DNA of 13,251 bases. Origin: Actinomycetota bacterium (GTDB lineage: Bacteria > Actinomycetota > Coriobacteriia > Anaerosomatales > D1FN1-002). Below the pieces are notes generated by a model. The model searched no databases. It was not told the origin of the DNA and was given only the letters and a program-made list of their open reading frames with translations. Within the stretch, counting starts at the first letter, position 1. Every line of letters starts with the position of its first letter. Shown here in pieces: positions 1 through 7,303 of this stretch. Location: NCBI GenBank assembly GCA_005774595.1, contig VAUM01000013.1, forward strand, positions 1 to 13,251. Direction: 5' to 3'. The position numbers and the translations under genes were made by a program.

Positions 1-198
1 GGGTTGAAGGTGAGCGCGGTGAGCGTGCGGAAGGCAGACTGAACGCGCGGCCGGACGATCCCGTGCGCATGTCCGCGTAGCGATCGACTCCGGCACCGCC
101 GCCTGCGACGTCAAGCTGGAGTGTGCGGTCGGACGGCGCCACGCGAATGGACGAGGCTCCGCAGAAGCACCGCCAAGGGCCCGATGCCTCGCGACTGC
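1..198. other. Unassigned left edge; possible ends of flanking genes
   Basis: No gene can be supported here. On the plus strand, codons 1-42 read G-L-K-V-S-A-V-S-V-R-K-A-D and then TGA, which could be the 3' end of a convergent gene entering from outside the window. On the minus strand, another frame stays open from about 105 to the edge and reads ...RVQSAFRTLTALTFNP, but it has no good start codon. Both readings are too short to decide between them. No hairpin followed by a T-run is visible behind the zinc-ribbon gene that ends at 199, and no tRNA is recognisable. Confidence 0.3.
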
Positions 199-468
199 CT
201 ACCCCGCCTCCGAGCCGTCCTCTTCCCCCGCCCCCATCATCTCCACGAACTCCTTGTAGCGCTCGGCTCCCAGGCACTCCGCCGCGGCCGCACACCAGGC
301 CGCGCACGACGGCACCGCGTCGCGGTCGACGCGCTCGCCGCACTTCGGGCACCGGCGCCCGCGCTCGTCGGAGAACAGCTCGACGCGGGCGTGGCACGAT
401 GGGCAGACCACGTCGTCAGCCGTGATGTTGCGCATGTCATTGCCCGGACACCGCATCTGACGCGTCAT
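199..468 (-). CDS. Small cysteine-rich double zinc-ribbon-like protein
   Basis: An 89-residue protein with eight cysteines in an ordered layout: Cys7 in an RCPGND motif, CPSC at 22-25, CPKC at 40-43, and Cys55, Cys59, Cys65 near the end of the conserved part. The two CxxC pairs around a basic stretch should form a zinc ribbon; the third cluster (C-x3-C-x5-C) could bind another metal or an Fe-S centre. I recall similar small proteins, beginning CPGQD-like and ending in an AxxC-x5-CLG motif, in anaerobic bacteria, with no function I can name. The start is the ATG at 468, because GGGAGGTG lies about 10 nt upstream; an in-frame GTG at 498 lacks such a site. It is 55 nt behind wecA and could be the last gene of the operon. 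The tail (about 80-89) is acidic. There is no signal peptide or membrane segment, so it is probably cytoplasmic. Ends in TAG. Confidence 0.8.
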   Translation of the reverse strand: MTRQMRCPGNDMRNITADDVVCPSCHARVELFSDERGRRCPKCGERVDRDAVPSCAAWCAAAAECLGAERYKEFVEMMGAGEEDGSEAG

Positions 469-523
469 AGAGATCACACCTCCCGGTGCGCCCTCCACTG
501 CAACACCCGTGCCCGTGGGGTGC

Positions 524-1603
524 CTATCCCTCGTCCACGTGGTGGTGCGCCGCGTCGAACAGCCCGAGCCTGTTGGCCACGAACGCCGACGGGACCGCCA
601 CGAGCACCAGCGTCACCCACCGAAGTGACGACGGCGCGTAGCGCATCGCGTAGCCCGCCACCGCCAGCGCGAACGACCACGCCCAGATGATCGTCACCGT
701 CATGCGCTGGCCGTACCCGCGCCCGAGCAGCCGGTGGTGCAGGTGGCCCTTGTCGGCCTCCTGGATGGGGCGCCGATGCAGGATGCGCCGGATGATGGCC
801 GAGCCGGTGTCGAAGATCGGCACGCCGATGATCAGCAGCGGCACGGCCAAGGTGATGGCCGCGGTCGACTTCATCACGCCCATCAGCGCGATGGACCCGA
901 GGATGAAGCCGAGGAACATCGACCCCGAGTCGCCCATGAAGACGCTCGCCGGGTGGAAGTTGTAGCGCAGGAACCCGACGCACGCCCCGAGCAGCGCGAC
1001 CGCGAACACCGCTGCGATGACCTGGTTGCTCTGCGCGGCGAGCAGCGCGAACCACCCGGCCGAGATGGCGGCCACGCCGCCGGCGAGCCCGTCGAGCCCG
1101 TCGATGAGGTTGATGACGTTCGCGAACCCGACGAGCCACAGCACGGTGACCGGGTACGCCGCGAGCCCGAGACTCTGCAGCCCCGGCCCGAACGGGTTGC
1201 CGATGTACTCGACCCGAGCGCCTGCCGCGACCGCGATGACCGCCGCGGCGATCTGGCCGAGCAGCTTGTCGCGCGGGCTCCAGGTGTGCAGGTCGTCGAG
1301 CACGCCGACGGCGAAGATGACCGTCGCACCCGCCAGCACGCCGAGCACCTGTCCGGGCCTGGCGACCACACCGAGATCCCAGCCCAGCAGCCGGTCACCG
1401 GCCCACGCGACCGCGAGCGTCGCCACGAAGCCGAGGAACATCGCCACGCCGCCGAAGCGTGACACCGTGCCCTCGTGCACGTTGCGCCCGCCCGCGAGCG
1501 CGACCGCGCCGGTGCGCTCGCCCAGCCGCCGCGCCCACGGCGTCAGCAGCAGTGTGACGGAAAGCGCCACTCCCCCGAGCACGAGGTACTGCCACCACGC
1601 CAT
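524..1603 (-). CDS. wecA: Undecaprenyl-phosphate N-acetylglucosaminyl 1-phosphate transferase (WecA/TagO family)
   Basis: A 359-residue polytopic membrane protein of the MraY/WecA glycosyl-1-phosphate transferase family. It loads a sugar-1-phosphate, probably GlcNAc-1-P from UDP-GlcNAc, onto undecaprenyl phosphate at the inner face of the membrane, starting teichoic-acid-like, capsule or other envelope glycan synthesis. Family signatures are all present: the VLDD aspartate pair at 103-104, the NVINLIDGLDGLAGG loop at about 162-176, FMGDSGS at 222-228 and the cytosolic HLHHRLL histidine motif at 287-293, which marks WecA-like members rather than MraY. About ten hydrophobic segments alternate through the protein. 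The start is the ATG at 1603 (MAWWQYL): an upstream in-frame extension runs back into the deaminase gene and is not membrane-like. It begins 14 nt after the deaminase stop, with a G-rich stretch as a weak ribosome site, so co-transcription is likely. The exact sugar is not fixed by sequence. Confidence 0.93.
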   Translation of the reverse strand: MAWWQYLVLGGVALSVTLLLTPWARRLGERTGAVALAGGRNVHEGTVSRFGGVAMFLGFVATLAVAWAGDRLLGWDLGVVARPGQVLGVLAGATVIFAVGVLDDLHTWSPRDKLLGQIAAAVIAVAAGARVEYIGNPFGPGLQSLGLAAYPVTVLWLVGFANVINLIDGLDGLAGGVAAISAGWFALLAAQSNQVIAAVFAVALLGACVGFLRYNFHPASVFMGDSGSMFLGFILGSIALMGVMKSTAAITLAVPLLIIGVPIFDTGSAIIRRILHRRPIQEADKGHLHHRLLGRGYGQRMTVTIIWAWSFALAVAGYAMRYAPSSLRWVTLVLVAVPSAFVANRLGLFDAAHHHVDEG

Positions 1604-1617
1604 CTCAGCCAGCCCCC

Positions 1618-2067
1618 CTACGGGCGATCGAGGCGGCGCAAGGTCACGCCCGCCTCGGAGATCATCTGCTCGGACAGCGTGTCCGGGTACGGATCCCGAA
1701 AGACAATCTCGGTGCAGCCCGAGTTGATGAGGATCTTCGCGCACAGCACGCACGGCTGATGCGTGCAGTAGCAGACCGCGCCGTCGATCGAGTTGCCGTA
1801 CTTCGCGGCCTGCACGACCGCATTCTGCTCGGCATGGATGGCGCGGCAGAGTTCGTGCTTCTCGCCGCTCGGGATGCCGAGCTGCTCGCGCAGGCAGCCG
1901 ACCTCATCGCAGTGCCTCAGGCCCTTCGGCGCACCGTTGTAGCCTGTCGCGAGGATGCGCTTGTCCTTCACGAGTACCGCGCCGCACGCGCGGCGCACGC
2001 ACGTGCTGCGCCCGGCCACCTGCTCGGCGATCGCCATGAAGTACTCGTCCCAGGACGGACGCGTCAC
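1618..2067 (-). CDS. comEB: Deoxycytidylate (dCMP) deaminase, ComEB type
   Basis: A 149-residue zinc-dependent deaminase that converts dCMP to dUMP, the substrate of thymidylate synthase. The zinc and catalytic signature is complete: His78-Ala-Glu80 (HAEQNA) with Glu80 as proton shuttle, and PCVLC with Cys106 and Cys109. Extra cysteines at 23, 28, 53, 58 and 74 are compatible with the second structural zinc known in some dCMP deaminases. TGYNGAPKG (41-49) is the conserved nucleotide-binding region. Length is normal for bacterial ComEB-like proteins. The start is the GTG at 2067, preceded by AGGAGG with 9 nt spacing; this ribosome site overlaps the TAG stop of glyA, 15 nt upstream, so translation is probably coupled. 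It sits between glyA and wecA, and thyX lies further up the same strand, which fits supply of dUMP to ThyX. The comEB name refers to a Bacillus competence-operon homologue; no competence role is implied. Confidence 0.95.
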   Translation of the reverse strand: MTRPSWDEYFMAIAEQVAGRSTCVRRACGAVLVKDKRILATGYNGAPKGLRHCDEVGCLREQLGIPSGEKHELCRAIHAEQNAVVQAAKYGNSIDGAVCYCTHQPCVLCAKILINSGCTEIVFRDPYPDTLSEQMISEAGVTLRRLDRP

Positions 2068-2082
2068 TTCTCGCGGCCTCCT

Positions 2083-3330
2083 CTACAGCTCGGGATAGAG
2101 CGGGTGCTCGGCGAGCATCGCCGCGATGTCGGCGGCGATGTCGGCCAGGCGCTTCTCGTCGTCGCGCTTGAAGACCGCGTCGGCGATGAGGCAGCCGATG
2201 GTATGCGCCTCGCCTTCCGTGAAGCCGCGGGTGGTCATCGCCGCGGTGCCCACGCGGATGCCGCTCGTGACGAACGGCGACTGCGGGTCGTTGGGGATGG
2301 AGTTCTTGTTCACGGTGATGCCGACGCGCTCGAGCAGCGCCTCGGCATCCTTGCCGCTGATGTCGGCGGGGCGCAGGTCGACCAACGCGAGGTGGTTGTC
2401 GGTGCCGCCCGAGATGAGCCGCAGGCCGCACTCGGCCATCGCCGCCGCCATCGCCCTGCAGTTGATGATGACCTGTTCGATGTAGGCCTTGAACTCCGGC
2501 TGGGCCGCCTCGCGGAACGCGACCGCCTTGCCGGCGATGACGTGCTCGAGCGGGCCGCCCTGACTGCCCGGGAAGACGGACTTGTCGATGGCGGCCGCGT
2601 GCTGCTCCCTGCACAGGATGAAGCCGCCTCGCGGGCCGCGCAGCGTCTTGTGCGCGGTGGAGGTGACGACATCGGCGTGCGGCACGGGCGACGGGTGTGC
2701 GCCGGCGGCGACCAGCCCGGCGATGTGCGCCATGTCGACCATGAGGATCGCGTCGACCTCGCGCGCGATCGCGCCGAATCTCTCGAAATCGATCACGCGC
2801 GGGTACGCGCTCGCGCCCGCGATGATCATCTTCGGCCGGAACTCGCGCGCTACGTGTTCGACCTCGTCGTAGTCGATCATCTCGGTCTCGGGATGCAGCC
2901 CGTAGGCGGCCATCTCGTAGAACTTCCCGGAGAAGTTGACCGGCGAGCCGTGCGTGAGATGCCCGCCCATGGCCAGGCTCATCCCGAGCACGCGGTCGCC
3001 CGGTTGCAGGAACGCGAAGTACGCCGCCATGTTCGCCTGCGCGCCCGCGTGCGGCTGGACGTTGGCGTGGTCGGCGCCGAACAACTCGCACGCGCGCCGC
3101 CGCGCGAGGTCCTCGACGACGTCGACCTCCTCGCAGCCGCCGTAGTAGCGCTTGCCGGGCACGCCCTCGGCGTACTTGTTGGCGAGCACGCTGCCGCACG
3201 CCTCCATGACGGCGAGCGAGGTGAAGTTCTCCGAGGCGATGAGTTCGATCGTGCCGCGCTGCCGGGTCAACTCGGCGTCCATCGCGGCGGCGACTTCCGG
3301 ATCCTGGCCGGGGATGTACTTGAGCGTCAT
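2083..3330 (-). CDS. glyA: Serine hydroxymethyltransferase
   Basis: A 415-residue PLP enzyme interconverting serine plus tetrahydrofolate with glycine plus 5,10-methylene-tetrahydrofolate, the main one-carbon source for thymidylate, purines and methionine. Visible family marks: ELIASENF near residue 29, KRYYGG at 60-65, the PLP-nitrogen aspartate in VDMAHIAGL (Asp199, His202), and the Schiff-base lysine in STAHKTLRGPRGG (Lys228). The C-terminal part carries the expected DNHL and SGIRVGTAAMTTRG stretches. Length equals the usual bacterial form. It starts at the ATG at 3330, with GGAAGGA about 11 nt upstream, 42 nt behind the rpiB stop, and its stop codon overlaps the deaminase ribosome site. 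The neighbourhood rpiB-glyA matches the Bacillus order. No regulatory structure is obvious in the short upstream gap. The function is secure. Confidence 0.98.
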   Translation of the reverse strand: MTLKYIPGQDPEVAAAMDAELTRQRGTIELIASENFTSLAVMEACGSVLANKYAEGVPGKRYYGGCEEVDVVEDLARRRACELFGADHANVQPHAGAQANMAAYFAFLQPGDRVLGMSLAMGGHLTHGSPVNFSGKFYEMAAYGLHPETEMIDYDEVEHVAREFRPKMIIAGASAYPRVIDFERFGAIAREVDAILMVDMAHIAGLVAAGAHPSPVPHADVVTSTAHKTLRGPRGGFILCREQHAAAIDKSVFPGSQGGPLEHVIAGKAVAFREAAQPEFKAYIEQVIINCRAMAAAMAECGLRLISGGTDNHLALVDLRPADISGKDAEALLERVGITVNKNSIPNDPQSPFVTSGIRVGTAAMTTRGFTEGEAHTIGCLIADAVFKRDDEKRLADIAADIAAMLAEHPLYPEL

Positions 3331-3372
3331 GCGGGGGTGCGTCCTTCCATGGGGGCGGCGGGCGGCGCGTTC

Positions 3373-3819
3373 CTAGCGGGCGCCCTCGATCTCGTGGATG
3401 CGCCCGATGCGGCGCACGTGGCGGTCGTCGTGGGTGAACTCGGTCGCGAGGAACACGTCGGCGATCTGCTTCGCGGTCTCGGCCGGGGTGAACCGCCCTC
3501 CGAGCGTGAGTACGTTCGCGTCGTTGTGCTCGCGCGCGAGCCGGGCGACCTCGGGGTCGAAGATGTTGGCGGCCCGGATGCCCGGCACCTTGTTGGCGGC
3601 GATCGCCATGCCTATGCCGGTGCCGCAGAACAGGATGCCGCGCTCGGCCTCACCGGCTGCCACAGCGTGCGCGACCTTCGTGGCGACGTCCGGGTAGTCG
3701 ACGGGGTCGGCGCTGTACGCACCAAGGTCCACGACGTCGTGACCCCTGCCCATGAGGTGAGCCTTGACCTGCTCCTTGAGCCCGAAGCCGCCGTGGTCGG
3801 CGCCGATCAGCACCCGCAT
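3373..3819 (-). CDS. rpiB: Ribose-5-phosphate isomerase B
   Basis: A 148-residue RpiB/LacA/LacB-family sugar-phosphate isomerase, interconverting ribulose-5-phosphate and ribose-5-phosphate in the cytoplasm. The sequence shows the phosphate-binding start GADHGG (6-11), the catalytic cysteine in LFCGTGIG (Cys65), the anion hole GTGIGM, and EHNDANVLTLGGR with His98 as the ring-opening residue. The cysteine, instead of the threonine of LacA/B-like paralogues, supports a true RpiB. The C-terminal arm (HDDRHVRRIGRI) supplies phosphate-binding arginines. The start ATG at 3819 is separated by one base from the TAA of tsaC (TAAGATG), so it is tightly coupled; an AGGGG about 13 nt upstream lies inside tsaC. 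It makes ribose-5-phosphate, the precursor of PRPP and nucleotides, fitting the nucleotide genes nearby. Ends in TAG. Confidence 0.97.
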   Translation of the reverse strand: MRVLIGADHGGFGLKEQVKAHLMGRGHDVVDLGAYSADPVDYPDVATKVAHAVAAGEAERGILFCGTGIGMAIAANKVPGIRAANIFDPEVARLAREHNDANVLTLGGRFTPAETAKQIADVFLATEFTHDDRHVRRIGRIHEIEGAR

Positions 3820-3820
3820 C

Positions 3821-4465
3821 TTAGGCGTCGTGCCCCTTCGCCGCGGCCATGATCTCTTCGGCCGGCACCGCGCCCTCGCGCAGGATGACCGGCTCCTCGC
3901 CGGTGCAGTCCACGACCGACGACGCGACGCCGTGCTCGGTCTCGCCGCCGTCGAGCGTCAGGTCCGCGGCGGCGATGATGCGCTCCTCGAGCTCCTCGAA
4001 GCTGCCCGGCGCCGGCTTGCCGGACGTGTTGGCCGAGGTGGCGATGAGCGCGCCGCCCGACGAGCGGATGAGCTCCATGACGAGCGTATGGTCGGGTGAG
4101 CGCAGCGCCACCGTGCCGCGGTCGTCACGGAACTCGGGCGGCACCACGGCGGCGGCCTTGACGACGATCGTCAGCGCGCCGGGCCAGAACTCCTTCGCGA
4201 GATTGTGCGCGTACTCGGGGACGTCGACGCCGTAGGTGTCGAGCGCCGCCTCCTCCTCCACCAGCCACGGGATGGCCTTGCGGGCGGGGCGCTGCTTGAT
4301 ATCGATGATCTCGTGCGGACCGATGCACGAGGCCGCCGAGGCGCCGATGCCGTACACCGTCTCGGTCGGGAAGACGACGATCCCGCCGTCACGAAGGACC
4401 GTGGCGGCGAGATTGACCACTTCTGCGGAAGGGTTCTCCTGATCGACGTGCACCACTTTGCTCAT
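3821..4465 (-). CDS. tsaC: Threonylcarbamoyl-AMP synthase (TsaC/YrdC family)
   Basis: A 214-residue YrdC-domain protein that makes L-threonylcarbamoyl-AMP from threonine, bicarbonate and ATP, the first step of the t6A37 modification in tRNAs reading ANN codons. The nucleotide pocket motifs are clear: FPTETVYGIG (32-41), the basic KQRPARKAIPWL (57-68), FWPGALTIVVK (93-103) and SANTSGKPAP (144-153), plus SSVVDCTG near 182-189. Length corresponds to the short TsaC/YwlC form; there is no C-terminal Sua5 domain. The ATG at 4465 overlaps the prmC stop as ATGA, a four-base overlap typical of translational coupling. The order prfA-prmC-ywlC-rpiB is also that of Bacillus. It is the only gene in the window that ends in TAA. 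Function is well supported by motif and context. Confidence 0.95.
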   Translation of the reverse strand: MSKVVHVDQENPSAEVVNLAATVLRDGGIVVFPTETVYGIGASAASCIGPHEIIDIKQRPARKAIPWLVEEEAALDTYGVDVPEYAHNLAKEFWPGALTIVVKAAAVVPPEFRDDRGTVALRSPDHTLVMELIRSSGGALIATSANTSGKPAPGSFEELEERIIAAADLTLDGGETEHGVASSVVDCTGEEPVILREGAVPAEEIMAAAKGHDA

Positions 4466-5373
4466 GGCTGCCGGCCTCCTCGGATGTGTGGGTCTGCTCG
4501 CTTCGCTGGCGCGTGTCCCGCGACCACTCGCGGGCGCTGCGCGAGATCCTGTTCGCTGACGACTCCTTCATACCACGCGCGCATCAGTTTGTCGGCATCG
4601 GCGACGCGACTTTCGTCCAACTCCATCGCAAGCACACCTCCGGGGGTGAGCCACTCGCGCGCGCCGTCCATGATACGCCTCGCCGTGTCGAGCCCGTCGG
4701 CGCCGCCGTCGAGCGCGGCGCGCGGCTCGCGATCGCGGACCTCGGCCGGCAGGTCGGCGAGGTCGGCGGTGGGGATGTAGGGCGGGTTGGCGACCACCGC
4801 GTCGAGCCGGCCGCGCAGGTCCGCGGGCAGCGGCGCGAACAGGTCGCCGGTCAGCACGGTGACCGCGTCGGCCAGCCCGAGCCGGTCGGCGTTCTCCGCC
4901 GCCAGCGCGGCCGCCGCAGGGTCCGCCTCGACAGCCCAAACGCGCGCGCCCTCGCACTCGTGCGCGATCGAGAGCGCGACCGCGCCCGAGCCCGCGCACA
5001 GGTCCGCGACGAGCGCCTCGCCGCCGTGGACGCCGAGATGGCGCAGCACGACGTCCACGAGCACCTCCGTCTCGGGCCGAGGGATGAACACGCCCGGTCC
5101 CACCCGCAGAACGAGGTGGCGGAAGCCCACCTCGCCGGTGATGTGCTGGAGCGGCTCGCCCGCGACTCGGCGCTCGATGCTGTCGCGGAAGGTCGCGCGC
5201 TCCTCGGGTGTGAGCGGGCGGTCGTGGTGCGCGTAGAGCTGGACGCGCGATAGCCCGGTCGCGGCTGACAGCAGCCACTCGGCGGCGCGTCTCGGGGCGG
5301 GGTCACCGTGCTTGGCGAGGTGCACGCGGGTCCAGTCGAGCGCCTCGATCACGGTCCAGACGCGGTCAGCCAT
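4462..5373 (-). CDS. prmC: Peptide chain release factor glutamine methyltransferase
   Basis: A 303-residue SAM-dependent methyltransferase (HemK/PrmC family) that N5-methylates the glutamine of the GGQ motif in RF1 and RF2. The N-terminal helical substrate-recognition domain (about 1-85) includes GEPLQHITGE at 72-81; the linker IPRPETE (97-103) is the family signature. The Rossmann domain has the SAM loop ADLCAGSGAVALS (123-135), an acidic residue in AVEAD (147-151), and the catalytic NPPY at 196-199. The C-terminus runs about 15-20 residues beyond the usual end as a basic tail (VVAGHAPAKRADPHIRGG). It starts at the ATG at 5373, eight bases behind the stop of its substrate gene prfA, and ends in an ATGA overlap with tsaC. 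The ribosome site is weak, which fits coupled translation. This pairing of RF1 with its methylase is widespread. Confidence 0.96.
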   Translation of the reverse strand: MADRVWTVIEALDWTRVHLAKHGDPAPRRAAEWLLSAATGLSRVQLYAHHDRPLTPEERATFRDSIERRVAGEPLQHITGEVGFRHLVLRVGPGVFIPRPETEVLVDVVLRHLGVHGGEALVADLCAGSGAVALSIAHECEGARVWAVEADPAAAALAAENADRLGLADAVTVLTGDLFAPLPADLRGRLDAVVANPPYIPTADLADLPAEVRDREPRAALDGGADGLDTARRIMDGAREWLTPGGVLAMELDESRVADADKLMRAWYEGVVSEQDLAQRPRVVAGHAPAKRADPHIRGGRQP

Positions 5374-5381
5374 GCGGAACG

Positions 5382-6449
5382 CTACACCGCCGCCTTCATG
5401 CGCTCGGCGCGGTCGGCGGCCACGAGCGCCTCGATCATCGGGCCGATCTCACCGGCGAGCACCGCCGGGATGTTGTGGATCGTCACGCCGATGCGGTGGT
5501 CGGTGATGCGGTCCTGCGGGAAGTTGTACGTGCGGATCTTCTCCGAGCGGTCACCCGAGCCGATCTGGCTGCGGCGCGCGGCGCCCTGCTCGGCGGCCTG
5601 CCGCTCGACCTCGGCCTCGTAGAGGCGTGCGCGCAGGACGCGCATGGCCTCCTCGCGGTTCTGAAGCTGCGACTTCTGGTTCTGCGACTGGACGACCACG
5701 CCCGTCGGCAGGTGCGTGATGCGGACCGCCGAGTCCGTGGTATTGACCGACTGGCCGCCCGGGCCGCTGGACCGGTAGACGTCGATGCGCAGGTCCTCGG
5801 CGCGGATCTCGATCTCGACGTCGTCGGCCTCGGGCAGCACCGCTACCGTGGCGGTCGAGGTGTGGATGCGGCCCTGCGCCTCGGTCGCCGGAACGCGCTG
5901 GACGCGGTGGACGCCGGACTCGAACTTCATCTTCGAGTAGACCTTGTCACCGCGGATCTTGAAGACGACCTCCTTGAAACCGCCGACGCCGCTCTCGGAC
6001 GAGTCGATCTCCTCGACCTTCCAGCGCTGCGTCTCGGCGTAGCGCGTGTACATGCGGTACAGGTCGCCCGCGAACAGGCCGGCCTCGTCGCCGCCGGCGC
6101 CCGCGCGGATCTCGACGATGACGTCCTTGTCGTCGTTCGGGTCGCTCGGGAGCAGCATGACCTTGATCTCGTCCTCGAGCGCAGGCACGCGCGCTTCGAG
6201 CTCGTCGAGCTCGTCCTTCGCGAGGTCCTTCATCTCGGGGTCCGACTCGGTGCCGAGGATCTCCTTGGCTCCATCGATGCCATCGAGCACGCCGAGGTAC
6301 TCGCGCACCTTCTCGGCGAGCGGCGTCTGCCCGCGGTGCTCCTTGGCCAGCCGCGCGTACTCCTTCTGGTCCGCGAGCACGGCGGGGTCGCCGAGCCTGG
6401 CGGTCAGCTCGTCGTAGGCGGCGAGGATCTGTGCGTAGCGGTCGCGCAT
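5382..6449 (-). CDS. prfA: Peptide chain release factor 1 (RF1)
   Basis: A 355-residue class I release factor that terminates translation at UAA and UAG. The stop-codon recognition tripeptide is Pro187-Ala-Thr189 (RVPATEAQGRIHTS), the RF1 type rather than RF2's SPF, and the peptidyl-tRNA hydrolysis motif GGQ is at 231-233 (SSGPGGQSVN). Domain 1 (about 1-100) is helical; RAGAGGDEAGLF (115-126) and GSGDRSEKIRTYNFPQ (297-312) are conserved RF1 blocks. Length is typical. The reading frame is open another 97 codons upstream, but that part overlaps hicB and is not RF1-like; the ATG at 6449 (MRDRYAQIL) gives the family start. A GGAG about 12 nt upstream is a modest ribosome site. Followed at 8 nt by prmC. 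RF1 is of special interest because most genes in this window end in TAG, which only RF1 reads. It itself ends in TAG. Confidence 0.97.
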   Translation of the reverse strand: MRDRYAQILAAYDELTARLGDPAVLADQKEYARLAKEHRGQTPLAEKVREYLGVLDGIDGAKEILGTESDPEMKDLAKDELDELEARVPALEDEIKVMLLPSDPNDDKDVIVEIRAGAGGDEAGLFAGDLYRMYTRYAETQRWKVEEIDSSESGVGGFKEVVFKIRGDKVYSKMKFESGVHRVQRVPATEAQGRIHTSTATVAVLPEADDVEIEIRAEDLRIDVYRSSGPGGQSVNTTDSAVRITHLPTGVVVQSQNQKSQLQNREEAMRVLRARLYEAEVERQAAEQGAARRSQIGSGDRSEKIRTYNFPQDRITDHRIGVTIHNIPAVLAGEIGPMIEALVAADRAERMKAAV

Positions 6450-6488
6450 GGGTCGAGTGGGCTCCGAGGACGGGTGCGGGGACGGCAC

Positions 6489-6494
6489 ATGGTA
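6489..6494 (-). promoter_or_regulatory. Candidate -10 box for prfA
   Basis: On the minus strand the gap between hicB and prfA (74 nt) contains TACCAT, fitting the TAnnnT -10 pattern common in high-GC actinobacteria, about 40 nt before the prfA ATG. There is no clear -35 hexamer. It would let prfA and the downstream genes be expressed independently of hicAB. Weak evidence only. Confidence 0.25.
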
Positions 6495-6523
6495 GCACGC
6501 GCGCGGGGGCGCGGGCGGGCGCG

Positions 6524-6934
6524 CTACGGCTGCGAGCCGGGCGGCTCCTCGCATGCGAGTGACGCGCCGCCCGCGGTCACGCTGCGCACGCCCTCCGCGA
6601 AACCGAGACGCTCGGCGAGCAGGACATTGACGTACTGGTTGAGCGAGACGCCCTCGCGTTGCGCCTCCCGCGCCGCGCGCGCGTGCAGCACCGTCGGCAT
6701 GCGCAGCAGGAAGCGGCCGGAGTAGTCGTCCACGCCCCATGGGTCCGGGACGGGGCGGCCCTGGGAGCGCATCTCGGCGGTCCAGACGTCGAACGAGGTG
6801 CGGAGCATCTCGAGGGCCTCATTCGCGTCGGCCCCCTGCGCGAGGCACCCCGAGCACTCCGCCACCTCGGCGACGATCCCGCCTGTGTCCAGCCACAGCC
6901 ACACCGTGTACTCGTCGAACGCGTGCTCAGTCAC
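6524..6934 (-). CDS. hicB: HicB-family antitoxin
   Basis: A 136-residue two-domain protein. Residues about 8-63 have the look of the HicB partial RNase H fold (EYTVWLWLDTGGIVAEVAECSGCLAQGADANEALEM pattern: short strands, then a conserved AxGxxxxEA helix). Residues 73-111 (GRFLLRMPTVLHARAAREAQREGVSLNQYVNVLLAERLG) are a ribbon-helix-helix DNA-binding domain, the typical C-terminal half of HicB. It should neutralise HicA and repress its own operon. The start chosen is the GTG at 6934, with GGGAGGA about 6 nt upstream and an eight-base overlap with the hicA stop; the GTG/ATG further upstream at 6961 lies deep in hicA. The last 25 residues are a loose, Gly/Pro-rich tail. It lies between hicA and prfA, breaking a conserved housekeeping order, so it was probably inserted. 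Alternative: a lone HicB-like regulator, if hicA is inactive. Confidence 0.85.
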   Translation of the reverse strand: MTEHAFDEYTVWLWLDTGGIVAEVAECSGCLAQGADANEALEMLRTSFDVWTAEMRSQGRPVPDPWGVDDYSGRFLLRMPTVLHARAAREAQREGVSLNQYVNVLLAERLGFAEGVRSVTAGGASLACEEPPGSQP

Positions 6935-7175
6935 CGCTCTCCTCCCAACACTCGTACCCAAGTCGGTTGACGACGAGGCTCACGTACACCTTGAGCACCG
7001 TCCCGCCGCGCTCCGCGATCGTCACCCGGTTCGACCCGCACCGAACGATCAGGTGCGTCGGCTTCGACGTGGGGACCACCGCAAAGCCCGCAGCCCTGAG
7101 CGCACCGAGCAACTCGCGCGTCGAGACGTGCTTCCCGGACCCGTGCAGTTCTCTGAGCGACCGTCTCGCCGCCAC
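6927..7175 (-). CDS. hicA: HicA-like toxin (putative mRNA interferase)
   Basis: An 82-residue basic protein directly upstream of hicB in canonical hicAB order. The core, KHVSTRELLGALRAAGFAVV followed by a THLIVRCGSNRVTIA strand pair and a LKVYVSLVVNRLG helix, matches the double-stranded-RNA-binding-like HicA fold: helix, strands, a His in the position of the catalytic His (His41), then a C-terminal helix. It is divergent: the usual GSH is PTH and the usual VPxH segment reads TIAERGG. If active it would cleave mRNA independently of the ribosome. The start taken is GTG at 7175, preceded by GGGAGG at 5 nt and lying just after the palindromic operator. The frame is open to a GTG at 7217, but that start would place the operator inside the coding region. 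The gene starts in an AT-richer patch than its neighbours. The pairing with HicB carries most of the assignment. Confidence 0.68.
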   Translation of the reverse strand: MAARRSLRELHGSGKHVSTRELLGALRAAGFAVVPTSKPTHLIVRCGSNRVTIAERGGTVLKVYVSLVVNRLGYECWEESGD

Positions 7176-7188
7176 ATCCGCCTCCCAA

Positions 7189-7210
7189 ATGATATCGCAT
7201 ACGATATCGC
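7189..7210 (-). promoter_or_regulatory. Palindromic operator and likely -10 region of hicAB
   Basis: GATATCG (7191-7197) and CGATATC (7202-7208) form a 7+7 inverted repeat around CATA; GATATCGC also recurs directly at 7191 and 7203. On the minus strand the site ends in TATCAT (7194-7189), five of six matches to TATAAT, and TATCGT lies inside it. It sits just before the hicA ribosome site. A ribbon-helix-helix HicB dimer binding here would block the promoter, the usual autoregulation of toxin-antitoxin operons. No convincing -35 box is seen. Confidence 0.55.
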
Positions 7211-7303
7211 TACGCACGTCGGCGCAGGGGAACGGTAGCGCGAGCGTGTTACCGAGGGCCTACCGGGATCTGAACGTGCAGGTCAGCGAGGGCGGACTGA
7301 GCG

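Noticed and set aside
1759..3852. A 697-codon open frame on the plus strand
   Set aside because: It lies antisense to the deaminase, glyA and rpiB, whose motifs are unambiguous; its product is Arg/Asp/Val/His-rich without any recognisable fold, as usual for high-GC shadow frames.
5475..6725. A 416-codon open frame on the plus strand
   Set aside because: Antisense to prfA and part of hicB, with low-information Val/Asp/Arg/Leu composition.
6450..6740. N-terminal extension of prfA by 97 codons
   Set aside because: It overlaps hicB, is Arg/Ala-rich and unlike RF1, while the ATG at 6449 gives the family N-terminus.
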